Assembly: GCF_000383875.1 (NCBI RefSeq)
Contig: NZ_KB912913.1
Span: forward strand, 118,846-182,845
Direction of reading: 5' to 3'
DNA length: 64,000 nucleotides
Origin: Caldibacillus debilis DSM 16016
GTDB taxonomy: Bacteria > Bacillota > Bacilli > Bacillales > Caldibacillaceae
Shown: piece by piece, positions 1 to 7,939 of the stretch
Numbering within the stretch: the first letter of the stretch is position 1
How the letters are laid out: each line of letters opens with the position of its first letter
The notes under the pieces: model-generated
What the model saw: the letters and a program-made list of their open reading frames with translations, nothing else
What the model was told of the DNA's origin: nothing
Database searches by the model: none
Position numbers and translations under genes: made by a program

Positions 1-1078
1 TTACCTTTTCGTTGTTGAAGACCCGCTTGGCCAACACCTTTCCGCGATTGGCGAGGGCGGGTTTCACTTCCTCCCGGTAAGCCGGTTCGACGGCCTGGAG
101 GCGTTCCGCCAACGTCTTTTCCAAATCCGCCGTTAAATACCGGGAATCGGTGCGGGGATAGGTCACCAGTTTATGGACTTCGTACAGCCTTTGCAACACG
201 TTCAGCGTTTTTTTGGCGGTAAAGCCGAAGATTTTGTTCGCGTCCCGCTGCAGTTCGTTCAAATCGTAAGGGAGGGGTTGCTGTTCGGTCTTTGCCTTTC
301 TTTCGACGGACACGGCGGTCGCCGTCGCCCCCTTTGTTTTCGCCAAAATCTCCTTCGCCTTTTCCTCGGAAAAGATCCGACCGTCTCCCTTCCCTTCCCA
401 GTAGGCGGAAAAGGGCCCGATATCCGCGCGGATTTTCCAATAGGGCTCCGGGACGAACCGCTGGATTTGGCTTTCCCTTTCGATGATCATGGCCAAGGTC
501 GGGGTTTGCACCCTTCCCGCCGACAGCGGGTCGTTGTATTTGGTCGTGAGCGCCCGCGACACGTTGAGGCCGATGAGCCAATCGGCCTCGGCGCGGCATA
601 CGGCCGAGTGGTACAGATTTTCGAATTCCTTTCCCGGACGCAGGCGGGCAAACCCTTCCCGGATCGCCCGGTCGGTAACGGAGGAGATCCAGAGCCGTTT
701 GACCGTTTTTTTGCAGCGGGCTTTTTCCAAGATCCACCGGGCGACGAGTTCCCCCTCCCTGCCGGCGTCGGTGGCGATGATGACTTCCTTTATGTCGTTC
801 CGTTTGAGGAGGTTTTCGATGGCCTTGAACTGATGGCTCGTTTCCCGGATCACCTTCAATTCCATTTTTCTCGGGATGATCGGCAGATCTTCCAGCCGCC
901 ACGTTTTATATTTTGGATCGTAATGTTCCGGCATTTTCAATTCCACCAGATGGCCGAGGGCCCAGGTGACGACGTACCGGTTTCCTTCGATATAGCCTTT
1001 CTTTGCGTCCCGAACGTTCAGCACCCGGGCGATCTCCCGGGCCACGCTCGGTTTCTCGGCAAGAACTAGGGATTTCAT
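1..1078 (-). CDS. topB: DNA topoisomerase III (5' part, runs off the left edge)
   Basis: Type IA topoisomerase that relaxes and decatenates DNA. The reverse-strand frame is open from the ATG at 1078 to the window edge, so about 359 N-terminal residues are present and the C-terminal part is missing. The product begins MKSLVLAEKPSVAREIARVL, the usual TopB N-terminus. It contains the TOPRIM-type TDAGREGELVARWIL, the SAGRVQTPTL stretch and TYPRTDSRYL, which holds the active-site tyrosine. No other topoisomerase partner is adjacent. The family call is firm; the only limit is the truncation by the window. Confidence 0.95.
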   Translation of the reverse strand, partial: MKSLVLAEKPSVAREIARVLNVRDAKKGYIEGNRYVVTWALGHLVELKMPEHYDPKYKTWRLEDLPIIPRKMELKVIRETSHQFKAIENLLKRNDIKEVIIATDAGREGELVARWILEKARCKKTVKRLWISSVTDRAIREGFARLRPGKEFENLYHSAVCRAEADWLIGLNVSRALTTKYNDPLSAGRVQTPTLAMIIERESQIQRFVPEPYWKIRADIGPFSAYWEGKGDGRIFSEEKAKEILAKTKGATATAVSVERKAKTEQQPLPYDLNELQRDANKIFGFTAKKTLNVLQRLYEVHKLVTYPRTDSRYLTADLEKTLAERLQAVEPAYREEVKPALANRGKVLAKRVFNNEKV

Positions 1079-1469
1079 ACAGACTCCTTTCTTTTTGCGA
1101 AAAATTTTCCGGTCCGTAAAGTCCGCTCTTTTATCAGTATAACGGAAACGGGCGGTTCTGTAACCCGTCGCGCCTCATATTTTCCCGCCCGCAAGAATAG
1201 GATAATACGGGGCAAGCCGTTGGAAAGCCCCGATTCGGTTCGGCCGGATTTTCCGTAAACCGCCGGGCGGATCGGGGAGCCAAGCGGTTTGCTTTTCCCC
1301 CGGCGGCGTAGCTGAAGCCTCCATATTGCGGGATAAACGGGGGCGGACCCAGTCCGAAAAGGGAAGGCCGGCACATCCCGGTTCTTCCGAAATCGCCGGC
1401 CGAAATTTTTTATCATCGGACGACCGCTCAAAAAAGGCGGGGCCCGTCCGAAATATCCGGGTGATCGCT
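1079..1469. other. gene-free stretch between topB and the thioredoxin-like gene
   Basis: Divergent spacer between topB and the forward thioredoxin-like gene. The open frames here have no recognisable domain and no good ribosome binding site. No strong promoter pair could be named with confidence, although it should contain start signals for both genes. Confidence 0.4.
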
Positions 1470-2084
1470 ATGAAGATAAACCGTCCTTTTCCATTCCAGA
1501 AGGATTTCGTCCTTTTGCTTATTTTCGTATCCTCATTCCTTGTTGTTTTTTCATTCCACGGCTTTTTTTCGGGGAAAGAACCGGGACAAGACAGGGATGG
1601 GGGACAGGGGGAAGAATCCGTCCGGACGGCGGCCGTCGGGGAGGATGCGGAAGAAGGTCCGGAAGTGGGGAAGCGGGCCCCGGATTTCCAATTGCCGGCG
1701 CTGTCGGGCGGGCGGATCCGGCTTTCGGATTACCGCGGGAAAAGGGTGGTCTTAAATTTCTGGGCTTCATGGTGCGGCCCGTGCCGGGAGGAAATGCCGG
1801 CAATGGCGGAGTTTTACGGGAAAAGGCGGGGCGGCGGCGTGGAAATTTTGGCCGTCAACATGACCTTTTCCGAAAGGAACCGCCTAGCGGTGGAAGAATT
1901 TGCCCGGGAAGGGGGCTTCACCTTTCCGATCTTGCTCGATGAGAAGGAAGCGGCTGCCGATTTGTACCGTATCATCACGATCCCGACAACCTATTTTTTG
2001 AATGAGGAAGGGATCATCACCGGGATCCGGATCGGCCCGCTGGATAAAAAAATATTGGAAGACTTCGGCGAAGGCGGAAAATAA
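1470..2084 (+). CDS. TlpA/ResA-like membrane-anchored thioredoxin
   Basis: Predicted extracytoplasmic thiol-disulfide oxidoreductase of 204 residues. A single hydrophobic segment (about residues 12-32) acts as an uncleaved anchor. An acidic, low-complexity linker follows, then a thioredoxin fold from about residue 65 with the WCGPC active site (Cys102, Cys105) and the cis-proline region IPTTYFL. ResA and its relatives reduce apocytochrome c or other exported thiols; which substrate applies here cannot be told. The open frame extends upstream to 1326, but the ATG at 1470 places the anchor at the N-terminus as in the family; a GTG at 1461 is an alternative. No cytochrome c maturation genes are adjacent. 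Confidence 0.85.
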   Translation: MKINRPFPFQKDFVLLLIFVSSFLVVFSFHGFFSGKEPGQDRDGGQGEESVRTAAVGEDAEEGPEVGKRAPDFQLPALSGGRIRLSDYRGKRVVLNFWASWCGPCREEMPAMAEFYGKRRGGGVEILAVNMTFSERNRLAVEEFAREGGFTFPILLDEKEAAADLYRIITIPTTYFLNEEGIITGIRIGPLDKKILEDFGEGGK

Positions 2085-2226
2085 GCGGACCGGTTTTCCG
2101 GCGGATGGGGGACCCGGGCAAGGGGTCCATCCTTCTCGGGGCTGCGGTCCGCAAGGGAAGCCGTGGGGCGGGGAATCCCTCGAAGGGAACGGATCCTCTT
2201 TCTGTTTATGATTCGAAAGGCGGCGG

Positions 2227-2253
2227 AACCCGGCATCTCCGGGGCCGGTTTTT
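2227..2253 (+). terminator. probable intrinsic terminator after the thioredoxin-like gene
   Basis: AACC-C-GGC pairs with GCC-GGTT with one bulged C, and the 3' side runs into TTTTT. It lies between two convergent genes. Confidence 0.5.
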
Positions 2254-2258
2254 CGGCG

Positions 2259-2804
2259 TCATATCCGCCCCTTTTCCTTCTTCGGCCAAACGAAATAGGA
2301 CAGGGTAATGATCAGGTCGATGGCCAACACGATGGTCCACACCCTCATGATCCCGACCAGTTCGGAAGTCCGTTCGAAATCGCCGACGAACAAAACCGTT
2401 GCGGCGATGAGGCTTCCCCCGATGCAGTAGGCGAGAAGGTGGCGCAGCCACCCTATCAAATTCGCCTTGGCGAATTCCAGTCCGAATAAATCCTTTTCTT
2501 TCTCTCCCGTTTTCAATACGCGGATGCGGAATTGGCGGTCCGCCCAGCGGATCATATTCTTTCCGAAACCTACGGAGACGCCGATATAAACCGCCGCCAA
2601 TCCGTGTCCGATATTGGATTTGGCGCCATGATACAGGTCGATCGCGGATACGGCCAAAAGTAGCAGATCCACCAACGGGGTCAGCGCGAGCAGCACCAAT
2701 CCGAGCTTTTTCCTATTCAAAAGATAACGGGCCGCCAGCCCGAGAATGATCAATACCCAGAAGCCGATTTCACAGGCGATGATGATCCAGATAATCCAGT
2801 TCAT
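2259..2804 (-). CDS. integral membrane protein, YmcC-like
   Basis: Hydrophobic protein of 181 residues with about four to five membrane segments: an N-terminal helix MNWIIWIIIACEIGFW, two central helices and a C-terminal helix near VWTIVLAIDLIITLSYFV. It resembles the Bacillus YmcC type of uncharacterised membrane protein by memory only. The start at 2804 is chosen because AAAAGGGGGAGAGAA directly precedes it; the open frame reaches 2849. It is divergent from a TetR regulator 95 bases away with a dyad between them, so it is probably the regulated target. No function can be assigned. Confidence 0.7.
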   Translation of the reverse strand: MNWIIWIIIACEIGFWVLIILGLAARYLLNRKKLGLVLLALTPLVDLLLLAVSAIDLYHGAKSNIGHGLAAVYIGVSVGFGKNMIRWADRQFRIRVLKTGEKEKDLFGLEFAKANLIGWLRHLLAYCIGGSLIAATVLFVGDFERTSELVGIMRVWTIVLAIDLIITLSYFVWPKKEKGRI

Positions 2805-2849
2805 TTCTCTCCCCCTTTTGGTTTTGAAGTTACAAAAAGAATATATCAC

Positions 2850-2872
2850 ACGGTTTTATTTAGTACAACCGT
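2850..2872. promoter_or_regulatory. inverted repeat between membrane protein and TetR gene, candidate operator
   Basis: ACGGTT (2850-2855) and AACCGT (2867-2872) form a perfect inverted repeat with an 11-base spacer, centred between the divergent starts at 2804 and 2900. The size and position are typical of a TetR-family operator. This is an inference from position and symmetry. Confidence 0.5.
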
Positions 2873-2899
2873 ATTAAAAAAATAGGTTATAATAAAACT

Positions 2900-3529
2900 A
2901 TGCCGAAGATCGTGGATCATGAACAAAGGAAAGAACGGATCGCCGAGGCGTGCTGGCGGGTGATCTTGAAGAGGGGCATGAAGGGGGCGACGGTCCGAAA
3001 CATCGCCAAGGAAGCCGGCCTTTCTCCGGGTTCGTTGCGCCATTACTTTTCTTCCCAGGGCGACTTGTATCTGTATGCGATGAACCTGGTGAAGGAAAGG
3101 GTCCGGAAACGGATGGAAAAAATCGCTTTCAGCCCCTTGCCGGCAAAGGAAAAAATGGTCCGGCTCCTTTCGGAACTGTTGCCGCTGAATACGGAAACCC
3201 ACGCGGAAATGGAGGTGTGGCTGCATTTTATCTTTCATTTTTACGGCAGGGAGGGAGCCGTGGATGGCGGCGTCCGGTCGGCCATTCAAGCGATCATGGA
3301 CGGCTTGGAAACCTATCGGCTGCTGAAGGAAGGCATTGATAAAGAGTTGGAGACGGAAAGGCTGTACGCCCTGATCGACGGTTTGGCCCTGCATAAATTG
3401 CTGGAGGGCGGGCGCTTATCCGATCAAAAGCTCATTGAAATCTTGAAATCCCACATCGATTCGATCGTAAAGGATGAGCGGGACGCGGGTGGAGCCGGCG
3501 GTGAAAGGATTCGGGAAGAGGACCGGTAA
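2900..3529 (+). CDS. TetR/AcrR family transcriptional regulator
   Basis: DNA-binding repressor of 209 residues. The N-terminal helix-turn-helix region is clear: ACWRVILKRGMKGATVRNIA, then KEAGLSPGSLRHYFSSQGDLY, at about residues 14-55. The C-terminal ligand domain (about 80-195) is alpha-helical and not recognisable at family level. The pattern resembles BetI/PfmR-like members. It is divergent from the membrane protein at 2259-2804, and a shared dyad (2850-2872) lies between the starts, suggesting auto- and cross-regulation. The inducer is unknown. Confidence 0.85.
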   Translation: MPKIVDHEQRKERIAEACWRVILKRGMKGATVRNIAKEAGLSPGSLRHYFSSQGDLYLYAMNLVKERVRKRMEKIAFSPLPAKEKMVRLLSELLPLNTETHAEMEVWLHFIFHFYGREGAVDGGVRSAIQAIMDGLETYRLLKEGIDKELETERLYALIDGLALHKLLEGGRLSDQKLIEILKSHIDSIVKDERDAGGAGGERIREEDR

Positions 3530-3608
3530 AAATCTCCGGTTCCGTCCGTGAACATTCCGCATCCGCCGGCAAGGGCGCACCGGGATCCGAGAATTTTTGC
3601 TTTCCATA

Positions 3609-3638
3609 TTGACAACGGAAACGGACGGATGGTAAACT
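3609..3638 (+). promoter_or_regulatory. sigma-A type promoter of the bmr leader
   Basis: TTGACA (3609-3614), an 18-base spacer, and TAAACT (3633-3638). It lies about 60 bases ahead of the leader ORF and is the best promoter match in this part of the window. Confidence 0.6.
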
Positions 3639-3699
3639 CATAAAAGCTATTGGAAAATTTTAATTAGTGGGAAAAACGTTAAGAAGGGAGGGCTGCACC

Positions 3700-3771
3700 A
3701 TGCGAAATCGAATCTTTGCCATTTCAAAAAACGGATTATTTGCAGCTGCAGCCCGCCCTGTGCGCATTTGA
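3700..3771 (+). CDS. BmrB-like leader peptide of the multidrug ABC operon
   Basis: A 23-codon ORF starting ATG at 3700 with a strong Shine-Dalgarno (AAGAAGGGAGGG, then seven bases). The peptide is MRNRIFAISKNGLFAAAARP followed by VRI. It sits between a good promoter and two tandem terminators upstream of a bmrC/bmrD-type exporter. This is the arrangement of Bacillus subtilis bmrB, whose translation controls bmrCD by ribosome-mediated attenuation. Codons 16-20 (3746-3758) are complementary to 3839-3852, one arm of the first terminator. The peptide shows no obvious similarity to other proteins; the call rests on position, ribosome binding site and RNA pairing. Confidence 0.65.
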   Translation: MRNRIFAISKNGLFAAAARPVRI

Positions 3772-3838
3772 AAGACGGGAAAGTTTCCCGTCCGAATAGG
3801 GGAACCGGTATCCCCCGACAGGATCCGATCCTGGTTCC

Positions 3839-3872
3839 GGGCGTGGCTGCAGGATAGTGCCGCGCCCTTTTT
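3839..3872 (+). terminator. leader terminator 1 (attenuator) of the bmr operon
   Basis: GGGCGTGGC (3839-3847) pairs with GCCGCGCCC (3859-3867), nine pairs with one G-U, followed by TTTTT. The 5' arm can instead pair with CTGCAGCCCGCCC (3746-3758) inside the leader ORF, leaving one bulged base. The two structures are mutually exclusive. Confidence 0.7.
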
Positions 3873-3874
3873 AG

Positions 3875-3917
3875 AGGCATAGTATGTCCTCGAAAAGAGG
3901 CGTACTATGCCTTTTTG
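3875..3917 (+). terminator. leader terminator 2 of the bmr operon
   Basis: AGGCATAGTA (3875-3884) pairs with TACTATGCCT (3903-3912), with an internal CCTC/GAGG extension and a run of T from 3911. It starts three bases after the U-run of the first terminator, so two terminators stand in tandem before bmrC. Confidence 0.75.
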
Positions 3918-4088
3918 CGTTTTCAGGGCGGAGTTTCCCGAAAAGGGGGTTTTTCGAATGGAACCATAATGCGGCAGCCGATGGAACGGGCACGGCTTTG
4001 CCCGAACGGCGCCGGGGGAGGGACCGTCCCTTGTTCCCGCGCCGGGGCGTCCCGCAAGCATTCGATTCGGTGTAAAGGGGAATCACGT

Positions 4089-5855
4089 ATGTTTCAAGTG
4101 TTGAAAAAACTGAAATGGTTTTTTGTGGAAAACCGGAGCCGGTATATCGCCGCCATCTCTCTTTTGCTCATCGTCAATCTTTTGGAGATCGTCGCACCAG
4201 CGGTGATCGGAGAGGCGGTGGACGGCATCATCGATCATGCGATGACCTTCCGACTTCTGGCGTTTTATTTGGCATTGTTGATCATTTTAAACATCACGCT
4301 CTATATCTTGACCTATTTCTGGCAGTATTTGCTGTTCGGCGGGGCGACGATTTTGGAGAAAACCTTGAGAAGCCGATTGATGAAACATTTCTTGAAAATG
4401 TCCCCGGCCTTTTACGCGAGAAACTCGACCGGCGATTTGATGGCCAGGGCGACGAACGATTTGAAGGCCGTTTCGGAAACGGCGGGTTTCGGCATCTTGA
4501 CGTTGGTCGATTCGACCATGTACATGGGAACGATTCTCCTCGCCATGGGGTTTCTTATCTCTTGGAAATTGACCCTTGCCGCCGTTCTCCCTCTGCCTTT
4601 ATTGGCCTATTTCCTGAAACGGCTGGGCGACAAGATCCATGCCCATTATATGGCGGCCCAGGACGCCTTCGGGGAAATGAATGATTACGTGCTGGAGACG
4701 GTGGCCGGGGTAAGGGTCGTCCGCGCCTTTAACCGGGAGAAAAACGAAATCGGAAAATTCCGGGGAATGACGGAGGCCGTCTTCCGGAAAAACATGCTCG
4801 TCGAAAAGATCGACGCCTATTTTTTCCCGATCACGAACATCTTGAACGGCTTAAGCTTTTGCATCGGCCTTTCCTACGGGATCTACCTGGTCATGCGGCA
4901 GGAAATTTCCCTGGGCGACCTCGTTTCCTTCCATGTTTATTTGGGGATGCTGAATTGGCCGGTATACGCCGTCGGGGAATTGATCAACGTTATGCAGCGG
5001 GGGAACGCCTCCCTCGACCGGGTGCTGGAAACGTTGAATGAAAAAGAGGATGTCCGGGATCCCGACAACGCCAAAAGGCTGGACGGAATCGATTCTGTCC
5101 GATTCGATGATTTCTCCTTCCAATACCCGGGCACGGAGCGGAAGGCCTTGGACAATATCAACGTCCTCGTCCGGAAGGGGGCGACGATCGGAATCGTGGG
5201 GAAAACGGGCAGCGGAAAAACGACCCTGAACCGGCAGATTTTGCGCGAATATCCCGCCGGAAGGGGCGGGCTGACGATCGGGGAAGATCCGATCGAGGAA
5301 ATCATGAAAAAAGAGATCCGGGAAAAAATCGGCTATGTTCCCCAGGATCATTTCCTCTTTTCCAAAACCGTCAGGGAAAATATCCTGTTCGGAAACGAAG
5401 GGGCGGGCGAAGAGGAGCTGGAGAAAGCCATCCGGCTCGCCGCTTTGGACAAGGACATCGAATTTTTGCCCAACGGCCTCGACACCCTGGTGGGCGAAAG
5501 GGGCGTCGCCTTGTCCGGCGGGCAGAAGCAAAGGATTTCCATCGCCCGGGCCTTGATCAAAAATCCGGAACTGCTCATATTGGATGACGCCCTGTCGGCG
5601 GTCGACGCGAAAACGGAGGCAAGGATCATCGAAAATTTAAGAAGGGAAAGGCAAGGGAAAACGACGATCATTTGTTCCCACCGCCTTTCCGCCGTCGAGC
5701 ACGCCCATTGGATCATCGTTCTGGAGGACGGAAAAATCATCGAAGAAGGCACCCATGAAGATTTGCTGAAAAAGAACGGCTGGTATAAGGAACAGTACGA
5801 GCGCCAGCAGCTCTTGCGGCGCGACGAGGAGGAGGTGGCCGGAGTTGACCGGTAG
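4089..5855 (+). CDS. bmrC: heterodimeric multidrug ABC exporter subunit, BmrC/YheI-like
   Basis: ABC half-transporter of 588 residues: a six-helix exporter domain (about 1-310), then the nucleotide-binding domain. Walker A GKTGSGKTT lies near residue 370, the signature LSGGQKQR near 475 and the H-loop SHRLSA near 530. Walker B reads LILDDALSAVD, with aspartate where the catalytic glutamate normally sits. This is the degenerate site expected of the BmrC-type partner in a heterodimer. With BmrD it exports drugs from the cytoplasm. The start at 4089 follows AAAGGGG; the open frame extends upstream without support. Its stop overlaps the bmrD start by 11 bases, so the two are translationally coupled. 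Control by the upstream leader is likely. Confidence 0.88.
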   Translation: MFQVLKKLKWFFVENRSRYIAAISLLLIVNLLEIVAPAVIGEAVDGIIDHAMTFRLLAFYLALLIILNITLYILTYFWQYLLFGGATILEKTLRSRLMKHFLKMSPAFYARNSTGDLMARATNDLKAVSETAGFGILTLVDSTMYMGTILLAMGFLISWKLTLAAVLPLPLLAYFLKRLGDKIHAHYMAAQDAFGEMNDYVLETVAGVRVVRAFNREKNEIGKFRGMTEAVFRKNMLVEKIDAYFFPITNILNGLSFCIGLSYGIYLVMRQEISLGDLVSFHVYLGMLNWPVYAVGELINVMQRGNASLDRVLETLNEKEDVRDPDNAKRLDGIDSVRFDDFSFQYPGTERKALDNINVLVRKGATIGIVGKTGSGKTTLNRQILREYPAGRGGLTIGEDPIEEIMKKEIREKIGYVPQDHFLFSKTVRENILFGNEGAGEEELEKAIRLAALDKDIEFLPNGLDTLVGERGVALSGGQKQRISIARALIKNPELLILDDALSAVDAKTEARIIENLRRERQGKTTIICSHRLSAVEHAHWIIVLEDGKIIEEGTHEDLLKKNGWYKEQYERQQLLRRDEEEVAGVDR

Positions 5856-7851
5856 ACGTTTGTTCCGCTATGCGCTCCAATTGAAAAAAACGCTGCTTTC
5901 CGCCCTCTTGTTTCTCGCGATTGCCGTCGGCTGCGATGTGGCCGCCCCCTTCGTGGCCAAAACATTGATTGACCGCCATATCTTGGGGGTGGACGGTTAT
6001 TGGGTGAAGACGGACGAAAGGAAGGGGGCCGCCTTTTTTGAAGGAGATTATTACCGGAAGGTCCGGGATCCCGAAGGAAAGGGAATGGAAGAGGGGGCGG
6101 CCACCCTTCTGCAGATCGGGAAAAGCTTTTATTTCGTTCCGGATTTGATTCCGCCGGAGGCAAAAAAACAGGTGAAAGACGGAAGGCTGGTCGTTCAAGC
6201 GGAAGGGACGGAAAAAACCTATCCCGCGGAAAAACTTACGGCAAAGGAAATGATGGGGTTTTACCGGCCGGAATTTCCGGCGATCGCCCTTTTCATCCTG
6301 GGCTATTTCGCTTTGTTCGCCCTTTCCGGGCTGTTTCATTTCGGCGAATATTACTTTTTGCAAAAAACGGCAAACCGGATTATTCAAAGAATGCGCAACG
6401 AGGCCTTTGAAAAGATCCAAACCTTGCCCATTTCCTATTTTGACAGCTCCCCCGCGGGGAAGATCGTGGCCCGGATCACCAACGATACGGAGGCGATCCG
6501 CACCCTTTATGTCACCGTTCTTTCCAATTTCGTCAACGGGTTCATTACCCTTTCCGGGATCTATGCCGCCATGTTTTTCCTGGACAAGAAACTCGCGGCC
6601 ATGTTTTTGGCCGTGATCCCGGTCGTATTTTTGTGGATGATCCTTTACCGAAAATTCGCCTCCCGCTACAACCGGGCCATCCGTTCGAAAAACAGCGAGA
6701 TCAACGCGATGCTGAACGAATCCATTCAAGGGATGGCGATCATCCAAGCATTCAACCGGGAAAAGCGGCAGGAGGAAGAGTTCGAAAAATTAAACGACGC
6801 CCATTTCCGCTACCGGAACAAATTGCTGTCGATCAATTCCCTGTCTTCCCACAACCTGACCGGGCTGATCCGGGGGATCGTCCTCTTCGCCTTCATTTGG
6901 TATTTCGGATTCCAATCCTTGCATCTGGACGCGGCCGTCACCGTCGGAACCCTGTATGCCTTCGTCGACTACATCAACCGTCTGTTTTATCCGATCGGCA
7001 ACATCGTCAACCAGTTTGCCAACCTGGACCAGGCGATGGTGGCCGGGGAGCGCCTGTTCCGGCTTTTGGACGAGAAGGGCGAGCCCCTGTCCGATGAAAG
7101 GATTCCCCGCTATCGGGGGAATGTCCGCTTTGAACATGTCTATTTCGGTTACGAGGACGGGAAAGACATTTTGCAGGACATCGATTTTGAAGTCCGGCAC
7201 GGGCAGACGGTGGCCCTCGTCGGCCATACCGGTTCGGGGAAAAGTTCGATCGTGAATTTGCTGTTCCGCTTCTACGATTGCAAAAGCGGCGCGATCTACG
7301 TGGACGGGAAGGATATCCGGACCATCCCCCGCCAGGCTTTGCGGGAACATATGGCGATCGTCCTTCAGGACCCGTATTTGTTTAAAGGGACGATCTACTC
7401 CAATATTTCCTTGAACGATCCCCGGATTACGAAGGAAGATGCCGCCAGGGCATTGAAAGCCGTCGGCGGAGAAGGCATTTTTAAACATTTGGCCAAGGGG
7501 CTCGATGAACCGGTCAATGAAAAGGGGAGCACCCTTTCCGCGGGCGAACGCCAGCTGATCTCCTTCGCCCGGGCGTTGGCTTTCAACCCGGCGATCCTGA
7601 TCTTGGACGAAGCCACGTCGAACATCGATACGGAGACGGAAGCGATCATTCAAAGGGCGATGGATGTCGTGAAAGCGGGAAGAACGACCTTCATCATCGC
7701 CCACCGGCTTTCCACGGTGAAAAACGCCGATTTGATCCTCGTCTTGAAACGGGGAAGGATCGTGGAACGGGGGAACCATGAAGAGCTGATGGCGAAAAAG
7801 GGCATCTACTATCAGCTGTACAAGCTGCAGCATCATTCGCAAGGGGGTTGA
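5845..7851 (+). CDS. bmrD: heterodimeric multidrug ABC exporter subunit, BmrD/YheH-like
   Basis: Half-transporter of 668 residues, partner of the preceding gene. Between the first two membrane helices (about residues 50-140) is a long hydrophilic insertion, WVKTDERKGAAFFEGDYYRK onward. This matches the extracellular domain known in BmrD and absent from ordinary exporters. Walker A is GHTGSGKSS (near 470), the signature is LSAGERQL, and Walker B is LILDEATSNID with the catalytic glutamate intact. This subunit therefore carries the competent residue lacking in BmrC. The start is TTG at 5845, preceded by GAGGAGGAGG and overlapping the bmrC stop. A bidirectional terminator follows at 7906-7931. 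Confidence 0.9.
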   Translation: MTGRRLFRYALQLKKTLLSALLFLAIAVGCDVAAPFVAKTLIDRHILGVDGYWVKTDERKGAAFFEGDYYRKVRDPEGKGMEEGAATLLQIGKSFYFVPDLIPPEAKKQVKDGRLVVQAEGTEKTYPAEKLTAKEMMGFYRPEFPAIALFILGYFALFALSGLFHFGEYYFLQKTANRIIQRMRNEAFEKIQTLPISYFDSSPAGKIVARITNDTEAIRTLYVTVLSNFVNGFITLSGIYAAMFFLDKKLAAMFLAVIPVVFLWMILYRKFASRYNRAIRSKNSEINAMLNESIQGMAIIQAFNREKRQEEEFEKLNDAHFRYRNKLLSINSLSSHNLTGLIRGIVLFAFIWYFGFQSLHLDAAVTVGTLYAFVDYINRLFYPIGNIVNQFANLDQAMVAGERLFRLLDEKGEPLSDERIPRYRGNVRFEHVYFGYEDGKDILQDIDFEVRHGQTVALVGHTGSGKSSIVNLLFRFYDCKSGAIYVDGKDIRTIPRQALREHMAIVLQDPYLFKGTIYSNISLNDPRITKEDAARALKAVGGEGIFKHLAKGLDEPVNEKGSTLSAGERQLISFARALAFNPAILILDEATSNIDTETEAIIQRAMDVVKAGRTTFIIAHRLSTVKNADLILVLKRGRIVERGNHEELMAKKGIYYQLYKLQHHSQGG

Positions 7852-7905
7852 TGGGAGTGGAAAGGGGACGGATCGGCGGAACCGTTGAAGGAGCCGCGCG
7901 GCAAA

Positions 7906-7931
7906 AAGACCCGCCCCCGCGGGCGGGTCTT
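7906..7931. terminator. bidirectional intrinsic terminator between bmrD and yrrT
   Basis: AAGACCCGCCC (7906-7916) and GGGCGGGTCTT (7921-7931) form a perfect 11-bp stem with a four-base loop. It is flanked by AAAAA on the left and ATTTTT on the right, so it can serve both convergent genes. Confidence 0.8.
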
Positions 7932-7939
7932 CCGATTTT

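Noticed and set aside
173..1069. A 298-codon forward open frame opposite topB
   Set aside because: It is the complement shadow of the topoisomerase gene; the reverse frame carries all conserved topoisomerase motifs and the forward one is rich in Phe, Arg and Pro without any known domain.
5737..6747. A 336-codon reverse open frame under bmrD
   Set aside because: Antisense shadow of a strongly conserved ABC exporter; no ribosome site and a composition typical of GC-rich shadows.
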